A stretch of 64,000 bases of DNA from Caulifigura coniformis (GTDB taxonomy: Bacteria; Planctomycetota; Planctomycetia; Planctomycetales; Planctomycetaceae): positions 6,163,439 to 6,227,438 of the forward strand of contig NZ_CP036271.1 of NCBI RefSeq assembly GCF_007745175.1. The letters run 5' to 3'. The position numbers were made by a program, and so were the translations under genes. Shown here in pieces: positions 1 to 7,577 of the stretch. The notes under the pieces are model-generated. The model saw only the letters and a list, made by a program, of their open reading frames with translations. It made no database searches and was not told the origin of the DNA. Every line of letters begins with the position of its first letter. The stretch's first letter is position 1.

Positions 1-20
1 CCCCGGCCCCGGAGGTGCGC

Positions 21-69
21 CCGCTGCAGAGGCCTGCTTCCGCTGCGCTCCAGCAGGCCTCTGCAGCGG
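21..69. repeat. Perfect 18-bp inverted repeat (hairpin)
   Basis: CCGCTGCAGAGGCCTGCT at 21-38 is matched exactly by its reverse complement at 52-69, with a 13-nt loop. No T-run follows on either strand, so a simple Rho-independent terminator is unlikely. It could be a transposon end, a dispersed palindromic repeat or a strong RNA hairpin. Apart from this hairpin, nothing supportable lies between 1 and 361. Confidence 0.7.
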
Positions 70-361
70 ATCCTTTGACAAGCGGGTCTTTAAGTTAGAG
101 GTTGGTAGCGTCCGTGGGGGCAGGTCACGACCAGTCCGCCTTTCACATCAGCGGAGCGTTTGGAAAGCGACGCGTCGACGTCGAGTGAAGCGTTCGTGAT
201 CATTCGAAAAATCTCATTTCGTGTGATGGTTGTCTTGTATCCACAGCTGCGACGACGTACACGAAGCGTCGAGGGTCATCCGCAATGCTACTAGGTGCAT
301 TGCCGATGCTCGGACGTTCTCTCCGGCCGTCGTATGCCGCTGTGAGGGGCTGAAGGCCTAC

Positions 362-1057
362 CTAAACCGATGGGCGTTCTCGGAAACCCGACCGCAAGTT
401 GGTCGCAAGCTTCATTACAGAGCTGATGCCGGCAACCACTCTGAACATCACACGGCGAAGCCATCCGTAGCAGCGTGTGGATGAGGCTCTGCTTTCAACT
501 CCCCGCATCGGAGGGGCATTGTCTTCCCTATTCAGCGTAGCCGGAGGTCCAGGAAGAGTAGGGACTGCATCTGAATGGGACGCCAGATTCCAGAGGGATC
601 CGGTGACCTCCCGCAATGAGTGGATGGATTGATCGAACGAGCGGAGTGCTCCGAAGTGTCGCAACGCGACTTGGGTCGCGGAGCCTCTGTCATTGCACAT
701 CAGGCACAAACGGGCACGCGGGTTGACTCTGCGTAGCGCTGCGACCGCCCCCTCGTTAACGCCGGTCGACTGTGTATCGCACAATATGATTTCGATCAGC
801 GGCCAGAATCTGCCGTAGACGTCAACGCCTTCAGCGCAGTCCACCGCAGTCCAAAGGTCAAAGCCTTGGCCTCGCAGCGCCTCACCCAGGGCCCGGCGAA
901 ACGACAGCTTGCGTTCAATGAGGAGCACTCCCTTTGGCCGGCTGTCGATATCAGGCGCCCGATGCCGACTGATTTCGTGCAGCGGTGGAGATGCGTCAAC
1001 CTTCCTTCTGGAGGCGCACAGACATGGAGTGGATGGAATGAAAGGAGTATGTGGCAT
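362..1057 (-). CDS. Degenerate response-regulator receiver-like protein
   Basis: The 231-residue product has a CheY-like stretch in its first half: a beta-strand VLLIERK, a helix FRRALGEAL, then ILCDTQS where the Asp would be the phospho-acceptor. The acidic pair that normally follows strand 1 (DD) is replaced by ER, so magnesium-dependent phosphorylation is doubtful. No output domain is recognisable in the last 90 residues, which are rich in Arg and Ser and may not be a normal fold. The ATG at 1057 was preferred over an upstream ATG at 1087 because AGGA lies just before it. It is the leftmost gene of the island part seen here and has no obvious sensor kinase nearby. It may be a decaying regulator. 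Confidence 0.5.
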   Translation of the reverse strand: MPHTPFIPSTPCLCASRRKVDASPPLHEISRHRAPDIDSRPKGVLLIERKLSFRRALGEALRGQGFDLWTAVDCAEGVDVYGRFWPLIEIILCDTQSTGVNEGAVAALRRVNPRARLCLMCNDRGSATQVALRHFGALRSFDQSIHSLREVTGSLWNLASHSDAVPTLPGPPATLNREDNAPPMRGVESRASSTRCYGWLRRVMFRVVAGISSVMKLATNLRSGFRERPSV

Positions 1058-1197
1058 GATGTCCTGAAGTGTGAAGAAGAACATCACCCTCGATCGCGTG
1101 CGGGATTTGCCCAGACGAGGGGATCGGTGGTTCGGCAGAGGGAGATGATCGCGCAGACCATCTAGTGTGCCCGGCGACGCCGAGGAGAAACGCTGCT

Positions 1198-1686
1198 CTA
1201 GCAGCGCATAACGACCGTCGAGACAACGATCAAAGAATATGCCACGGCCGCCGACGTGTCGCTCGAGGTGACGCGAGACTGCAGAACCGACGCGCAGCCG
1301 GTGGGGCTCACGACAGCGGGTGCCATTGTCGAAAGCTGCGACTCCACATCAACCACTGTCCTGCCCTGCAGCGAATAGGCGGGCTGCTCCGAGGCAATCA
1401 GGATCGGAACGTGAAAGCACCCGCAAGACTTCGTGATCTGATTCTGCACGCCCCTCGATGCGGCCTCGCGGTGCGACGTGCACTGCTGCACCTCGTCGCG
1501 GCAGGCAGCGAAGAGTTCACTGGACTGTCGGGTTGCATTGCATGCATCTCTGCATGACGTACAGGAAGCCGACCCCGAATCGATACGACATAGGCCGTCA
1601 TTACTGACGCACAGATAGGCAGACACGCGGCTCCCAGTGAGGAGCTGCGTCGCAATCAGCATCAGAATGAGGAGTGATCTGATCAT
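1198..1686 (-). CDS. Secreted Cys-rich hypothetical protein
   Basis: The product (162 residues from the ATG at 1686) starts with a clear signal peptide, hydrophobic MIRSLLILMLIATQLLTG ending near SRVSA. A Cys-rich segment follows, with motifs SCTSCRDAC, CRDEVQQC and CGCFH, then a hydrophobic tail ending STVVMRC. The architecture (export signal, Cys/His cluster, hydrophobic C-terminus) is shared with three other small proteins of this island (4960-5412, 21850-22308, 23971-24411), suggesting an envelope metal-binding or metal-sensing role. An in-frame start at 1734 would add 16 residues before the signal peptide and is less likely. No family name can be given from sequence alone. Confidence 0.55.
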   Translation of the reverse strand: MIRSLLILMLIATQLLTGSRVSAYLCVSNDGLCRIDSGSASCTSCRDACNATRQSSELFAACRDEVQQCTSHREAASRGVQNQITKSCGCFHVPILIASEQPAYSLQGRTVVDVESQLSTMAPAVVSPTGCASVLQSRVTSSDTSAAVAYSLIVVSTVVMRC

Positions 1687-1811
1687 TACCAGGTGGGCTG
1701 TCGCTGCCTGAGATTGTCCTACGTCATCGACCAATAAACAACGGCTTCGCGAATAAAGAATTACTCAGGCTCTGGCAGCCTACGTGAAGGGAACTGAGCG
1801 GACGCTGCCTG

Positions 1812-1849
1812 AAAAAAAGCATGCCCCACCGATCCGATCGGTGGGGCAT
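1812..1849 (-). terminator. Rho-independent terminator of the ABC transporter unit
   Basis: ATGCCCCACCGATC (1821-1834) pairs perfectly with 1836-1849. Read on the minus strand the hairpin is followed by a run of seven T (1812-1818). It lies about 57 nt beyond the stop of the ATPase gene at 1906. Confidence 0.85.
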
Positions 1850-1905
1850 CACGAGCGCCGCTCGAAGGTCAATCTGGCCTCCATGCTTCCTTCGTAAGGC
1901 GTCGA

Positions 1906-2604
1906 TTACGCAGACTGGCGATGGCGCACCGCGACCGACTCACGACTCGTCAGCAATCCCTGGCGAAGCGTCAGCGTCTTAGAGGCGCGGGCAGCAGCAA
2001 CCGGATCATGCGTGACGGTGATCACTGTCCGGCCTTCGCCGTGGACTGTGTCAAATGCTCCAAGAACCGTCTCGCGACTTTCTGGATCGAGATTCCCCGT
2101 CGGTTCATCGGCGAGAATGATTTGGGGATCGTTGACCAAGGTCCTGGCCAGTGCGACACGTTGCTGCTGCCCAACGCTCAGTTCGGCTGGTCGATGATGT
2201 AACCGCTCTCCGAGACCGAAACGTTCGAGCGCCGCTGCGGCACGGCGCTCTTGCTCGGACCGATCCAACTGCAACAAGCAGAGAGGTATCTGCACGTTCT
2301 GCAGAGCTGTGAGGTACGGAATCAGGTTGAAAGTCTGGAAAACAAACCCCATTCGCTGACTGCGCAACGCGGAACGAGAAGTCGCAGGCAGGTCGTAGAT
2401 CGACGTATTCTCCAACCAGACTCTCCCCGAGGTCGGAGACAGCATTCCTCCGAGCAAAGACAGAAGCGTTGTTTTCCCGCTGCCGCTTGGGCCAACGATC
2501 GCGACGTAGTCGCCTTTGGCAATCGAGAGGTTCTCGCACTGTAGCGCCGTGACCTGCTCACCACGCCGGCAGTACTGTTTTATCACGTTCTCAAAACGAA
2601 ACAT
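1906..2604 (-). CDS. ABC transporter ATP-binding protein, MacB/LolD type
   Basis: This 232-residue ATPase energises the permease encoded immediately upstream. It has Walker A GPSGSGKTT (residues 38-46), a Q-loop at FVFQTFN, the signature LSVGQQQ (142-148), Walker B IILADEP (162-168) and the usual NLD after it. Length and motifs fit the LolD/MacB/FtsE family, which drives lipoprotein sorting or envelope-based export rather than classical import. An excellent ribosome site (AGGAGG) sits in the 3' end of the permease gene; the two genes are separated by one base, so translation is probably coupled. A strong terminator follows. The substrate is unknown; the island context suggests metal or periplasmic protein handling. 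Confidence 0.9.
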   Translation of the reverse strand: MFRFENVIKQYCRRGEQVTALQCENLSIAKGDYVAIVGPSGSGKTTLLSLLGGMLSPTSGRVWLENTSIYDLPATSRSALRSQRMGFVFQTFNLIPYLTALQNVQIPLCLLQLDRSEQERRAAAALERFGLGERLHHRPAELSVGQQQRVALARTLVNDPQIILADEPTGNLDPESRETVLGAFDTVHGEGRTVITVTHDPVAAARASKTLTLRQGLLTSRESVAVRHRQSA

Positions 2605-2605
2605 C

Positions 2606-3829
2606 TTAGACCTCCTGGAAGCAAAGGCAGGGATCGAGGGCGGCCGCCTTCCGTGCAGGCCACCAAGCCGAAACGAGTGCGAGGCAGGTCGCGATCACAA
2701 TCGCGAGCAGCGTGGTTGCGGGAAGGACTGACACCGCGACATGTGCCCAAGCAGGACCCGCTGAGACGGCGACGGTCAGGCCAACCACGCTGCCGATCGT
2801 TCCAGCGACGAGGCCAAGCACCAACGCCTTCCCGAGAAACAGTCTCTGGACAAAATGTGGTGTTGCCCCAAGGGCCATAAGCGTTCCGATCTCGCGCCGC
2901 CGCTCTCGAACGTTCGCAGTGATCGCTCCAGCAAGGCTGGTTCCGCCGACGATGACGAGCACCGCCAGTACGAACCACGAGGTGTTCGACATGAGCCGAT
3001 TGACTCCCACCTGCGTCTGAACCACCTGTGAGATCGTAACCACTTTGGTCTTTGGCAAGAGCTTGCGCAGCTCAGGAACGAGTCCTCCCGCTGCGTCTTC
3101 ACAGCATCCGATGACTTCGATCGCGTTACAGACTGGTCCGCTGTTGGACGCATCCTGAACCGTGTGCAGGTGCGCAAAGACTCGCGAGTCATCGACCGTC
3201 CCGGTTGTCGGAAGAATCCCGAGGATCTTGAAGGGCTTACCCAGTAGGTTCACCGTTTGACCGGTAACCGCCGCCGAGCGTTCTGCAACGTCAGCTCCCA
3301 GGATCACTTCGTTCGGTTTCAGATTCTGAATTGCGCGGTGGGTGACCAGGGAGTCCGTTCCCTCAAGTTGGGACGTCGTCAGCTTTGCCTTCTCACAGCC
3401 TTCGTGGGCTTTCGGCGCGGTGAACGCTGCGGTCGTCTGCCACGTGGTTTGAGCAGTCAACTCCGACTGGGGCAAAATGCCCGTCAGAGTCACCGGGACA
3501 TCTTCTAGACGGGCTTGTACGTTGAGCCGGGGAGAGACTTGTTCAACGCCTGTCAGGCCGGCTAGATAGATCTCTGAGACGTGCTCTTCCGGGATCGTGC
3601 CACTATTTTGATCCGCGGCATAGTAGTCCTGAAGCGTCGCTTCGGCGGGCAGGACCAGAATATTGGCTCCGAGCTGAGACAGTTGCCGCGAGACGTCATG
3701 TTCGGAAGCAACCGTTACGTGACGAATCGCAACCAGGGCTGCCACTCCAAGCAGAATCGCCAGGCCGTTTGAAAAGGCAGCCCAGGGGCGGGATCGGAGC
3801 TCGTTCCAGATTATCGACGGTAGTGTCAT
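2606..3829 (-). CDS. ABC transporter permease, MacB/FtsX type
   Basis: The 407-residue protein has the MacB plan: one N-terminal membrane helix (about residues 12-35), a large periplasmic domain (about 45-275) and three C-terminal helices (about 283-307, 330-360, 370-395) with the FtsX-type loop RERRREIGTLMALGAT. Families of this type act as mechanotransmission pumps at the inner membrane and do not form a classical translocation channel. It is the middle gene of a three-gene unit: 41 nt after the thioredoxin-like gene and next to its ATPase. The periplasmic domain carries a Cys-containing stretch (CNAIEVIGCCED) that may bind metal. No outer-membrane partner is in the unit. Confidence 0.88.
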   Translation of the reverse strand: MTLPSIIWNELRSRPWAAFSNGLAILLGVAALVAIRHVTVASEHDVSRQLSQLGANILVLPAEATLQDYYAADQNSGTIPEEHVSEIYLAGLTGVEQVSPRLNVQARLEDVPVTLTGILPQSELTAQTTWQTTAAFTAPKAHEGCEKAKLTTSQLEGTDSLVTHRAIQNLKPNEVILGADVAERSAAVTGQTVNLLGKPFKILGILPTTGTVDDSRVFAHLHTVQDASNSGPVCNAIEVIGCCEDAAGGLVPELRKLLPKTKVVTISQVVQTQVGVNRLMSNTSWFVLAVLVIVGGTSLAGAITANVRERRREIGTLMALGATPHFVQRLFLGKALVLGLVAGTIGSVVGLTVAVSAGPAWAHVAVSVLPATTLLAIVIATCLALVSAWWPARKAAALDPCLCFQEV

Positions 3830-3870
3830 GGGATAACTCTCTGAGAGGAATGGGGACGCCGGCAGTGAGA

Positions 3871-4668
3871 TTAACGGCGGCTGCCCGCGGGGCCGCTGGC
3901 TTGCGGCGCGTGGTTGTGTTTGCAGTTCTCGTCATTGCAGCACTGGCCTGCTTTATGGATGGCTGCGGCAATTTGCTCCGTGCTGGCACTGGCATCGAAG
4001 TGCCCGATGAGGGCCCCAGGCGGCGCGATCAGGACTGCATAAGGCCCATTCACCTTATTGGGCTCCAACTTCATCTGCTGGTGGAAGCGGGCCTCGGCCG
4101 GATCATCGACTCGCATTCCCACCAGGGAAATCCGGTCCTTGTACTGCGGCAGCTGCTGCACGGCGCGAACACCTTCCGGAACGTCAATCCGATCCGTCTT
4201 CGTCATGCAGACGAAGACAAGCTTCTGGTTCTGAAGTTCCTTCATGCACTGCATCATCGTCGGCGGGACAATCGCTGATGCGATGAGGTCCGGCGTGATT
4301 GTTCGCGGGAACAGTCCTGTGACGGCGCCGTTCGGCGCGAGCACTACCGCCAAAGGCATCGGAGCTCGTGAGATCCCCAGCTTCTCGACCAGAGCACGCT
4401 CGGCAGGGTCGTCGACTTTAGCCGATGTGAGAACTGCCTTTTCCCCGTGCGCCAGGAGTCCAGTCTGTGTTTGCTGGTAGAAATCGCGAGTTGCGGCGTT
4501 GTTGTCGCGATGAAAGACGACGAACGTGAATTTCCCGGACTGAGCCGACTGGTCCAGGGTCGATTGAAGCGTGCTTGCGAAGCCTGGCTGCTGAGCGGAG
4601 ACCAGGCTGGGAAGACACATTAGGCAGGCAGTCAAGATGCCCTTGAGCGGCAGGCGTGAAATCATCAT
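3871..4668 (-). CDS. Periplasmic tandem thioredoxin-like protein without CXXC
   Basis: The 265-residue product has a signal peptide (residues 1-25, cleavage near SLVSAQ) and two similar halves (about 30-135 and 138-240). Each half shows a thioredoxin-like beta-alpha pattern, a VDDPAE motif (85-90 and 188-192) and a strand with APxGAxxGxF (111-120 and 215-224). Neither half has a CXXC active site, so a disulphide oxidoreductase role is unlikely. The C-terminus carries CCNDENCKHNH, a likely metal site. A strong GGAGGAG precedes the ATG at 4668. It heads the operon with the MacB-type permease and ATPase, so it may be the periplasmic binding partner of that transporter. Confidence 0.75.
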   Translation of the reverse strand: MMISRLPLKGILTACLMCLPSLVSAQQPGFASTLQSTLDQSAQSGKFTFVVFHRDNNAATRDFYQQTQTGLLAHGEKAVLTSAKVDDPAERALVEKLGISRAPMPLAVVLAPNGAVTGLFPRTITPDLIASAIVPPTMMQCMKELQNQKLVFVCMTKTDRIDVPEGVRAVQQLPQYKDRISLVGMRVDDPAEARFHQQMKLEPNKVNGPYAVLIAPPGALIGHFDASASTEQIAAAIHKAGQCCNDENCKHNHAPQASGPAGSRR

Positions 4669-4959
4669 TTGAAACTCCTCCGTGTGGATAAGAACTTCCT
4701 TGGGAACTCGAACGTTAACCGGTGGCCTTGACGGCCTAGCCGACGGGCTGCATGCAGGCGCGTGACTTAGACACGCCTATTGGTGATTTGCACTGACGAT
4801 GTGCGATCGTCATCAGAGCTTCGCTGGCGATTGCCCAATGCATCTCGCGTACGGCGCGGATTGCGGGCCAGTCCTTGCGGAATGAGTTGCGAGCGCAACT
4901 CACTCTGGGACGTGCGCATCAGGTGAAGCGAAGCGTCGGCTGAATGCCGACGAACTGGC
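4669..4959. other. Intergenic region, no gene seen
   Basis: This 291-nt stretch separates two minus-strand genes and should hold the promoter of the thioredoxin-like/ABC unit near its left end. It contains one small hairpin, GAGTTGCG (4884-4891) paired with 4894-4901 across two bases, without a T-run. No convincing coding region or RNA gene is visible. Confidence 0.5.
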
Positions 4960-5412
4960 CTAGATCAGCCAGACTTGGGTGAGCGCGCGGCGCTCTCGGG
5001 AAGAACACGAGGGCAACTTATCTTGCGAGTTACCCCAGACCGTAAACTCAGACTGCTGCACCGACGACGCTCCGGTCACGGCACACTGGGTGATCGCCCA
5101 GACCTGAAGCCCCATGAATGGGGAAACCGTGGTGATCAGCATTTCGCCGTGCGCACAGCGATCTTCGTCGCAAGGAGCGTCATCAGAATCTTGTTCAGCG
5201 AGATGCGTCTCGCCAGACGCATCTGTCGACCGGTCGTGCCGACAGTCGGAATCGCCCAGATGACAATGATCCGATGCTGAATGCTCGTCTGCGGACGAGA
5301 CAGCGCTGCAAGCGTGCCCGACATGGCAATGGGCATGGTGCCAGCAGCACCCGAAAATGCTGTGGATCAGCATCGGGAGCAGTGCGATCAGGCTGGCAAT
5401 TTTGCCGCACAT
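4960..5412 (-). CDS. Secreted CCWHH-family Cys/His-rich protein
   Basis: From the ATG at 5412 the product is 150 residues. A hydrophobic leader runs to HSIFG, followed at once by GCCWHHAHCH and a Cys/His/Asp-rich region (HACSA, DHCHLGDSDCRHD, CDEDRCAH), then a weakly hydrophobic tail ending TQVWLI. The protein at 21850-22308 has the same layout: a leader of exactly 21 residues to HSVLG, GCCWHHDH, and the end LQVWTV. That agreement decides the start at 5412 over a TTG at 5460. The pair defines a paralogous family inside the island. A role in periplasmic metal binding or sensing is inferred from composition and context only. Confidence 0.7.
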   Translation of the reverse strand: MCGKIASLIALLPMLIHSIFGCCWHHAHCHVGHACSAVSSADEHSASDHCHLGDSDCRHDRSTDASGETHLAEQDSDDAPCDEDRCAHGEMLITTVSPFMGLQVWAITQCAVTGASSVQQSEFTVWGNSQDKLPSCSSRERRALTQVWLI

Positions 5413-5654
5413 TGGGCAGCGCGTCCGGGACAACGACAGAGCATTGACGAAAGGCGACAACGCGAGAATGGTGTCCGATATCTAGTTATCGCGTCAATGC
5501 CGGATATTCTTTGGACAATCCTGCTGAAACGCGAACTTTCTAGGCAAGCCGTTTTTCTCGGGACACGGGGACCATGGCGGAAGTCTGGCAGGCCGCCGTG
5601 GGCCGCTGTTCGGACTCTGCTGTGTCGCACTTGTCCTAGGCTGGGTGGCTGGCG

Positions 5655-5697
5655 GCAAAAAAGAAGGCGTCGACGCGTGAGTTTTGTGGTCGACGCC
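5655..5697 (-). terminator. Rho-independent terminator of the His/Pro-rich protein gene
   Basis: GGCGTCGAC (5666-5674) pairs with GTCGACGCC (5689-5697). On the minus strand the hairpin is followed by TTCTTTTTT. It lies 35 nt past the stop at 5732. The rest of 5413-5731 shows no gene. Confidence 0.8.
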
Positions 5698-5731
5698 GGC
5701 AAGACCGTTCTCGGCTCTCTTCGGGCAACGT

Positions 5732-6139
5732 TCAGTGGTGGGAGTGGCGATGTCCGAGTGAATGGGGAGGACGATGGGATTGGCCCCCGACGCTCCAGGA
5801 GCTTGGAGGCTGCCAGCTGCTTATCGGGTGATAGACGACAGGTGCCGAATACAGTGGAACCGGGGGCGGTGCGTAGACTGGGAGCGACGTGGGGCAGAGC
5901 GCGGGCGGAGGCGAATAGCTGACTGGGCTTGGAGGATACGCTACGACCGGCGGAACCGTGTTGACGGACGGTGTGGGATAGGTGTGAAGATGCCCAGCAT
6001 GATTATGCCGGGTTTGAGCATGGCCATGAGCGTGCCCGTGTGAATGGGAATGCCCGTGTGAATGCTGGGCGTCCGCAGTCGTTCCGATGGCCAGAACCAA
6101 AGCGGTTGTAAGGTAGGCAGCCATGTCTAAGGTCTTCAT
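5732..6139 (-). CDS. Secreted His/Pro-rich protein
   Basis: The 135-residue product has a signal peptide (hydrophobic AAYLTTALVLAIGTTADAQ) followed by an almost regular His/Gly/Ser block, HSHGHSHSHGHAHGHA. A long Pro/Tyr/Ser-rich stretch and a second His cluster at the very end (GHRHSHH) complete it. There is no folded domain to see. The ATG at 6139 was chosen because GGAG lies 7 nt before it; the GTG at 6145 is too close to that site. Composition suggests a periplasmic or extracellular sink for divalent metals such as Ni, Zn, Co or Cu. It diverges from another His-rich gene starting at 6654, so the two probably share a control region. Confidence 0.7.
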   Translation of the reverse strand: MKTLDMAAYLTTALVLAIGTTADAQHSHGHSHSHGHAHGHAQTRHNHAGHLHTYPTPSVNTVPPVVAYPPSPVSYSPPPALCPTSLPVYAPPPVPLYSAPVVYHPISSWQPPSSWSVGGQSHRPPHSLGHRHSHH

Positions 6140-6653
6140 CGGCACTCTCCAAGGTTTCGGCGGGGTTAGTCATCCTCTGCAGGGCAGGGCGGAAATGCGT
6201 GGAGGGTGCTACACAGGATTCTTTTCGATGGCCAAAGCTGGTGGCGATTCGTGTTACGTGCTGTGTGGATAAAGCCTTCGGATGCGCGTCGGTCCGCGGA
6301 CACGGGACCAGCAGCGTCACCGCCAGGGCGTTGTTGTAGAACGACGGCGAACTCTCGAAGACGAGATGTGCGGTCGCGTCCCGCGGTTGGCCGCTGCTGC
6401 AGCCACTGGCAACGTTGTCCTGACCGAACGACTCGAAGTTCAGCAGATCGCCCACCGCCGGTCCGGCTCAGGGTTTCCACACCGCCCGCTTCGACAAGTG
6501 GACGAATTCCTACGGCCGGCGAAGCTTGAGCCCGGTTCTTCACGAAGACGCATAAACTCCGTAGCATCGGTGGAACCGAGGTGTGCTGCAGCGTGATCCG
6601 GGGCCGTTTCGGATCGTGTGCTAGAACCTCTACCTGCGTCCCCGGAGGGCAAA
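6140..6653. other. Divergent intergenic region between two His-rich genes
   Basis: This 514-nt stretch lies between the minus-strand gene ending upstream at 6139 and the plus-strand gene starting at 6654. It must hold both promoters. Open frames exist on both strands but show no recognisable domain or ribosome site, so none is called. GGAGGG at 6644-6649 is the ribosome site of the rightward gene. Confidence 0.5.
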
Positions 6654-7445
6654 ATGTTGAAGACCTCTGCCGTTGCTTTTTGTCTGTTGGTGATTTCCGT
6701 TCCGGTTGCGGCCCAGCACCACCATCATGGCGGTCATGGTCACGGCCATACAGCTATTCACAGCGGGTCGCATTGGGGCCATTCGAACTGGTCGCACGTT
6801 GCGCCGAGCCATCAACACTACGGAAATGGTCATCACGGCACGTACTACACGACGGGGCACACTCACTTTTACACGCCGACGGTGGTTGCATACTCCACTA
6901 CTGCCAATTACGCCGCCCCTCCCGTCCAAGCGCCGGTGCAAATGGCCTTCGGATCATTTGCGCATACGGATGATCTGGCGGGCCGTCTTGGCGCTGACCT
7001 CAACAATTTCTGCCTCGATCTGCACTACAATTACCAGAACAATCCTGGGTATCGCGAGACGTATCGCGAGGCTTACGGACTGCTCCAAGTCGCGAAGCAA
7101 CTGCATCAGCAGCAGCACGCCGGCGACCGGGCCTCGATCGTCTCGCAAGTGTCGAGCATTGATCAACAGTTTCACCACATTCAGGAGGACGTGTCGAAGT
7201 TCAACCGACAGCCTTTACGTCAGATCGCGATGGGCGGGGTTGTGACCAAGGGTGAAAGCATTGAAGCGCTCATTCACCATTTAGCCTATGATGTCGGCGT
7301 CGAGCCTCATGCGCCGGAGCAAGCGCCGGCGCCGCTTGGCGCCGGCACTGAAGTCGCTCCCCCGCCATCAGACGGTTTTGGAGCGCCCGCACCTGGTCTG
7401 CTCAACGCACCCGTGTCGACTCCGCCTCCCGCGACGCTTCCTTGA
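6654..7445 (+). CDS. Secreted His-rich protein with a helical domain
   Basis: The 263-residue product has a signal peptide (MLKTSAVAFCLLVISVPVAA, then Q) and a His/Gly/Ser-rich head (HHHHGGHGHGHT and further His pairs up to about residue 75). A predicted helical domain follows at about 95-215 (LAGRLGADLNNF through SIEALIHHLAYDVGV), then a Pro/Ala-rich tail. The ATG at 6654 has GGAGGG 8 nt upstream; an in-frame GTG at 6618 has none. The combination of a metal-binding head and a helical module resembles secreted planctomycete proteins of unknown function. Being inside the metal island, metal capture or delivery is the likely job, but this is inference. Confidence 0.72.
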   Translation: MLKTSAVAFCLLVISVPVAAQHHHHGGHGHGHTAIHSGSHWGHSNWSHVAPSHQHYGNGHHGTYYTTGHTHFYTPTVVAYSTTANYAAPPVQAPVQMAFGSFAHTDDLAGRLGADLNNFCLDLHYNYQNNPGYRETYREAYGLLQVAKQLHQQQHAGDRASIVSQVSSIDQQFHHIQEDVSKFNRQPLRQIAMGGVVTKGESIEALIHHLAYDVGVEPHAPEQAPAPLGAGTEVAPPPSDGFGAPAPGLLNAPVSTPPPATLP

Positions 7446-7471
7446 GATTTCTGAAGGCGAATTACTGGTGA

Positions 7472-7500
7472 AGAGCCGGTCGCTGTGGCCGGCTCTCTTG
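7472..7500 (+). terminator. Possible weak terminator
   Basis: AGAGCCGG (7472-7479) pairs with CCGGCTCT (7489-7496), 27 nt after the stop at 7445. The downstream tract CTTG is poor in T, so termination may be weak or factor-assisted. Confidence 0.35.
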
Positions 7501-7577
7501 TCGTCCTTCACTGCCACGGCAGCTGTGGCCATGAGCAAGAATGGAGCTCGCTTCGATCGCCGTTGGCGGTCGCGGAT

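Noticed and set aside
6003-6567. Minus-strand frames in the divergent His-rich region
   Set aside because: They overlap the signal-peptide part of the gene at 5732-6139 or the promoter of 6654, and show no recognisable domain.
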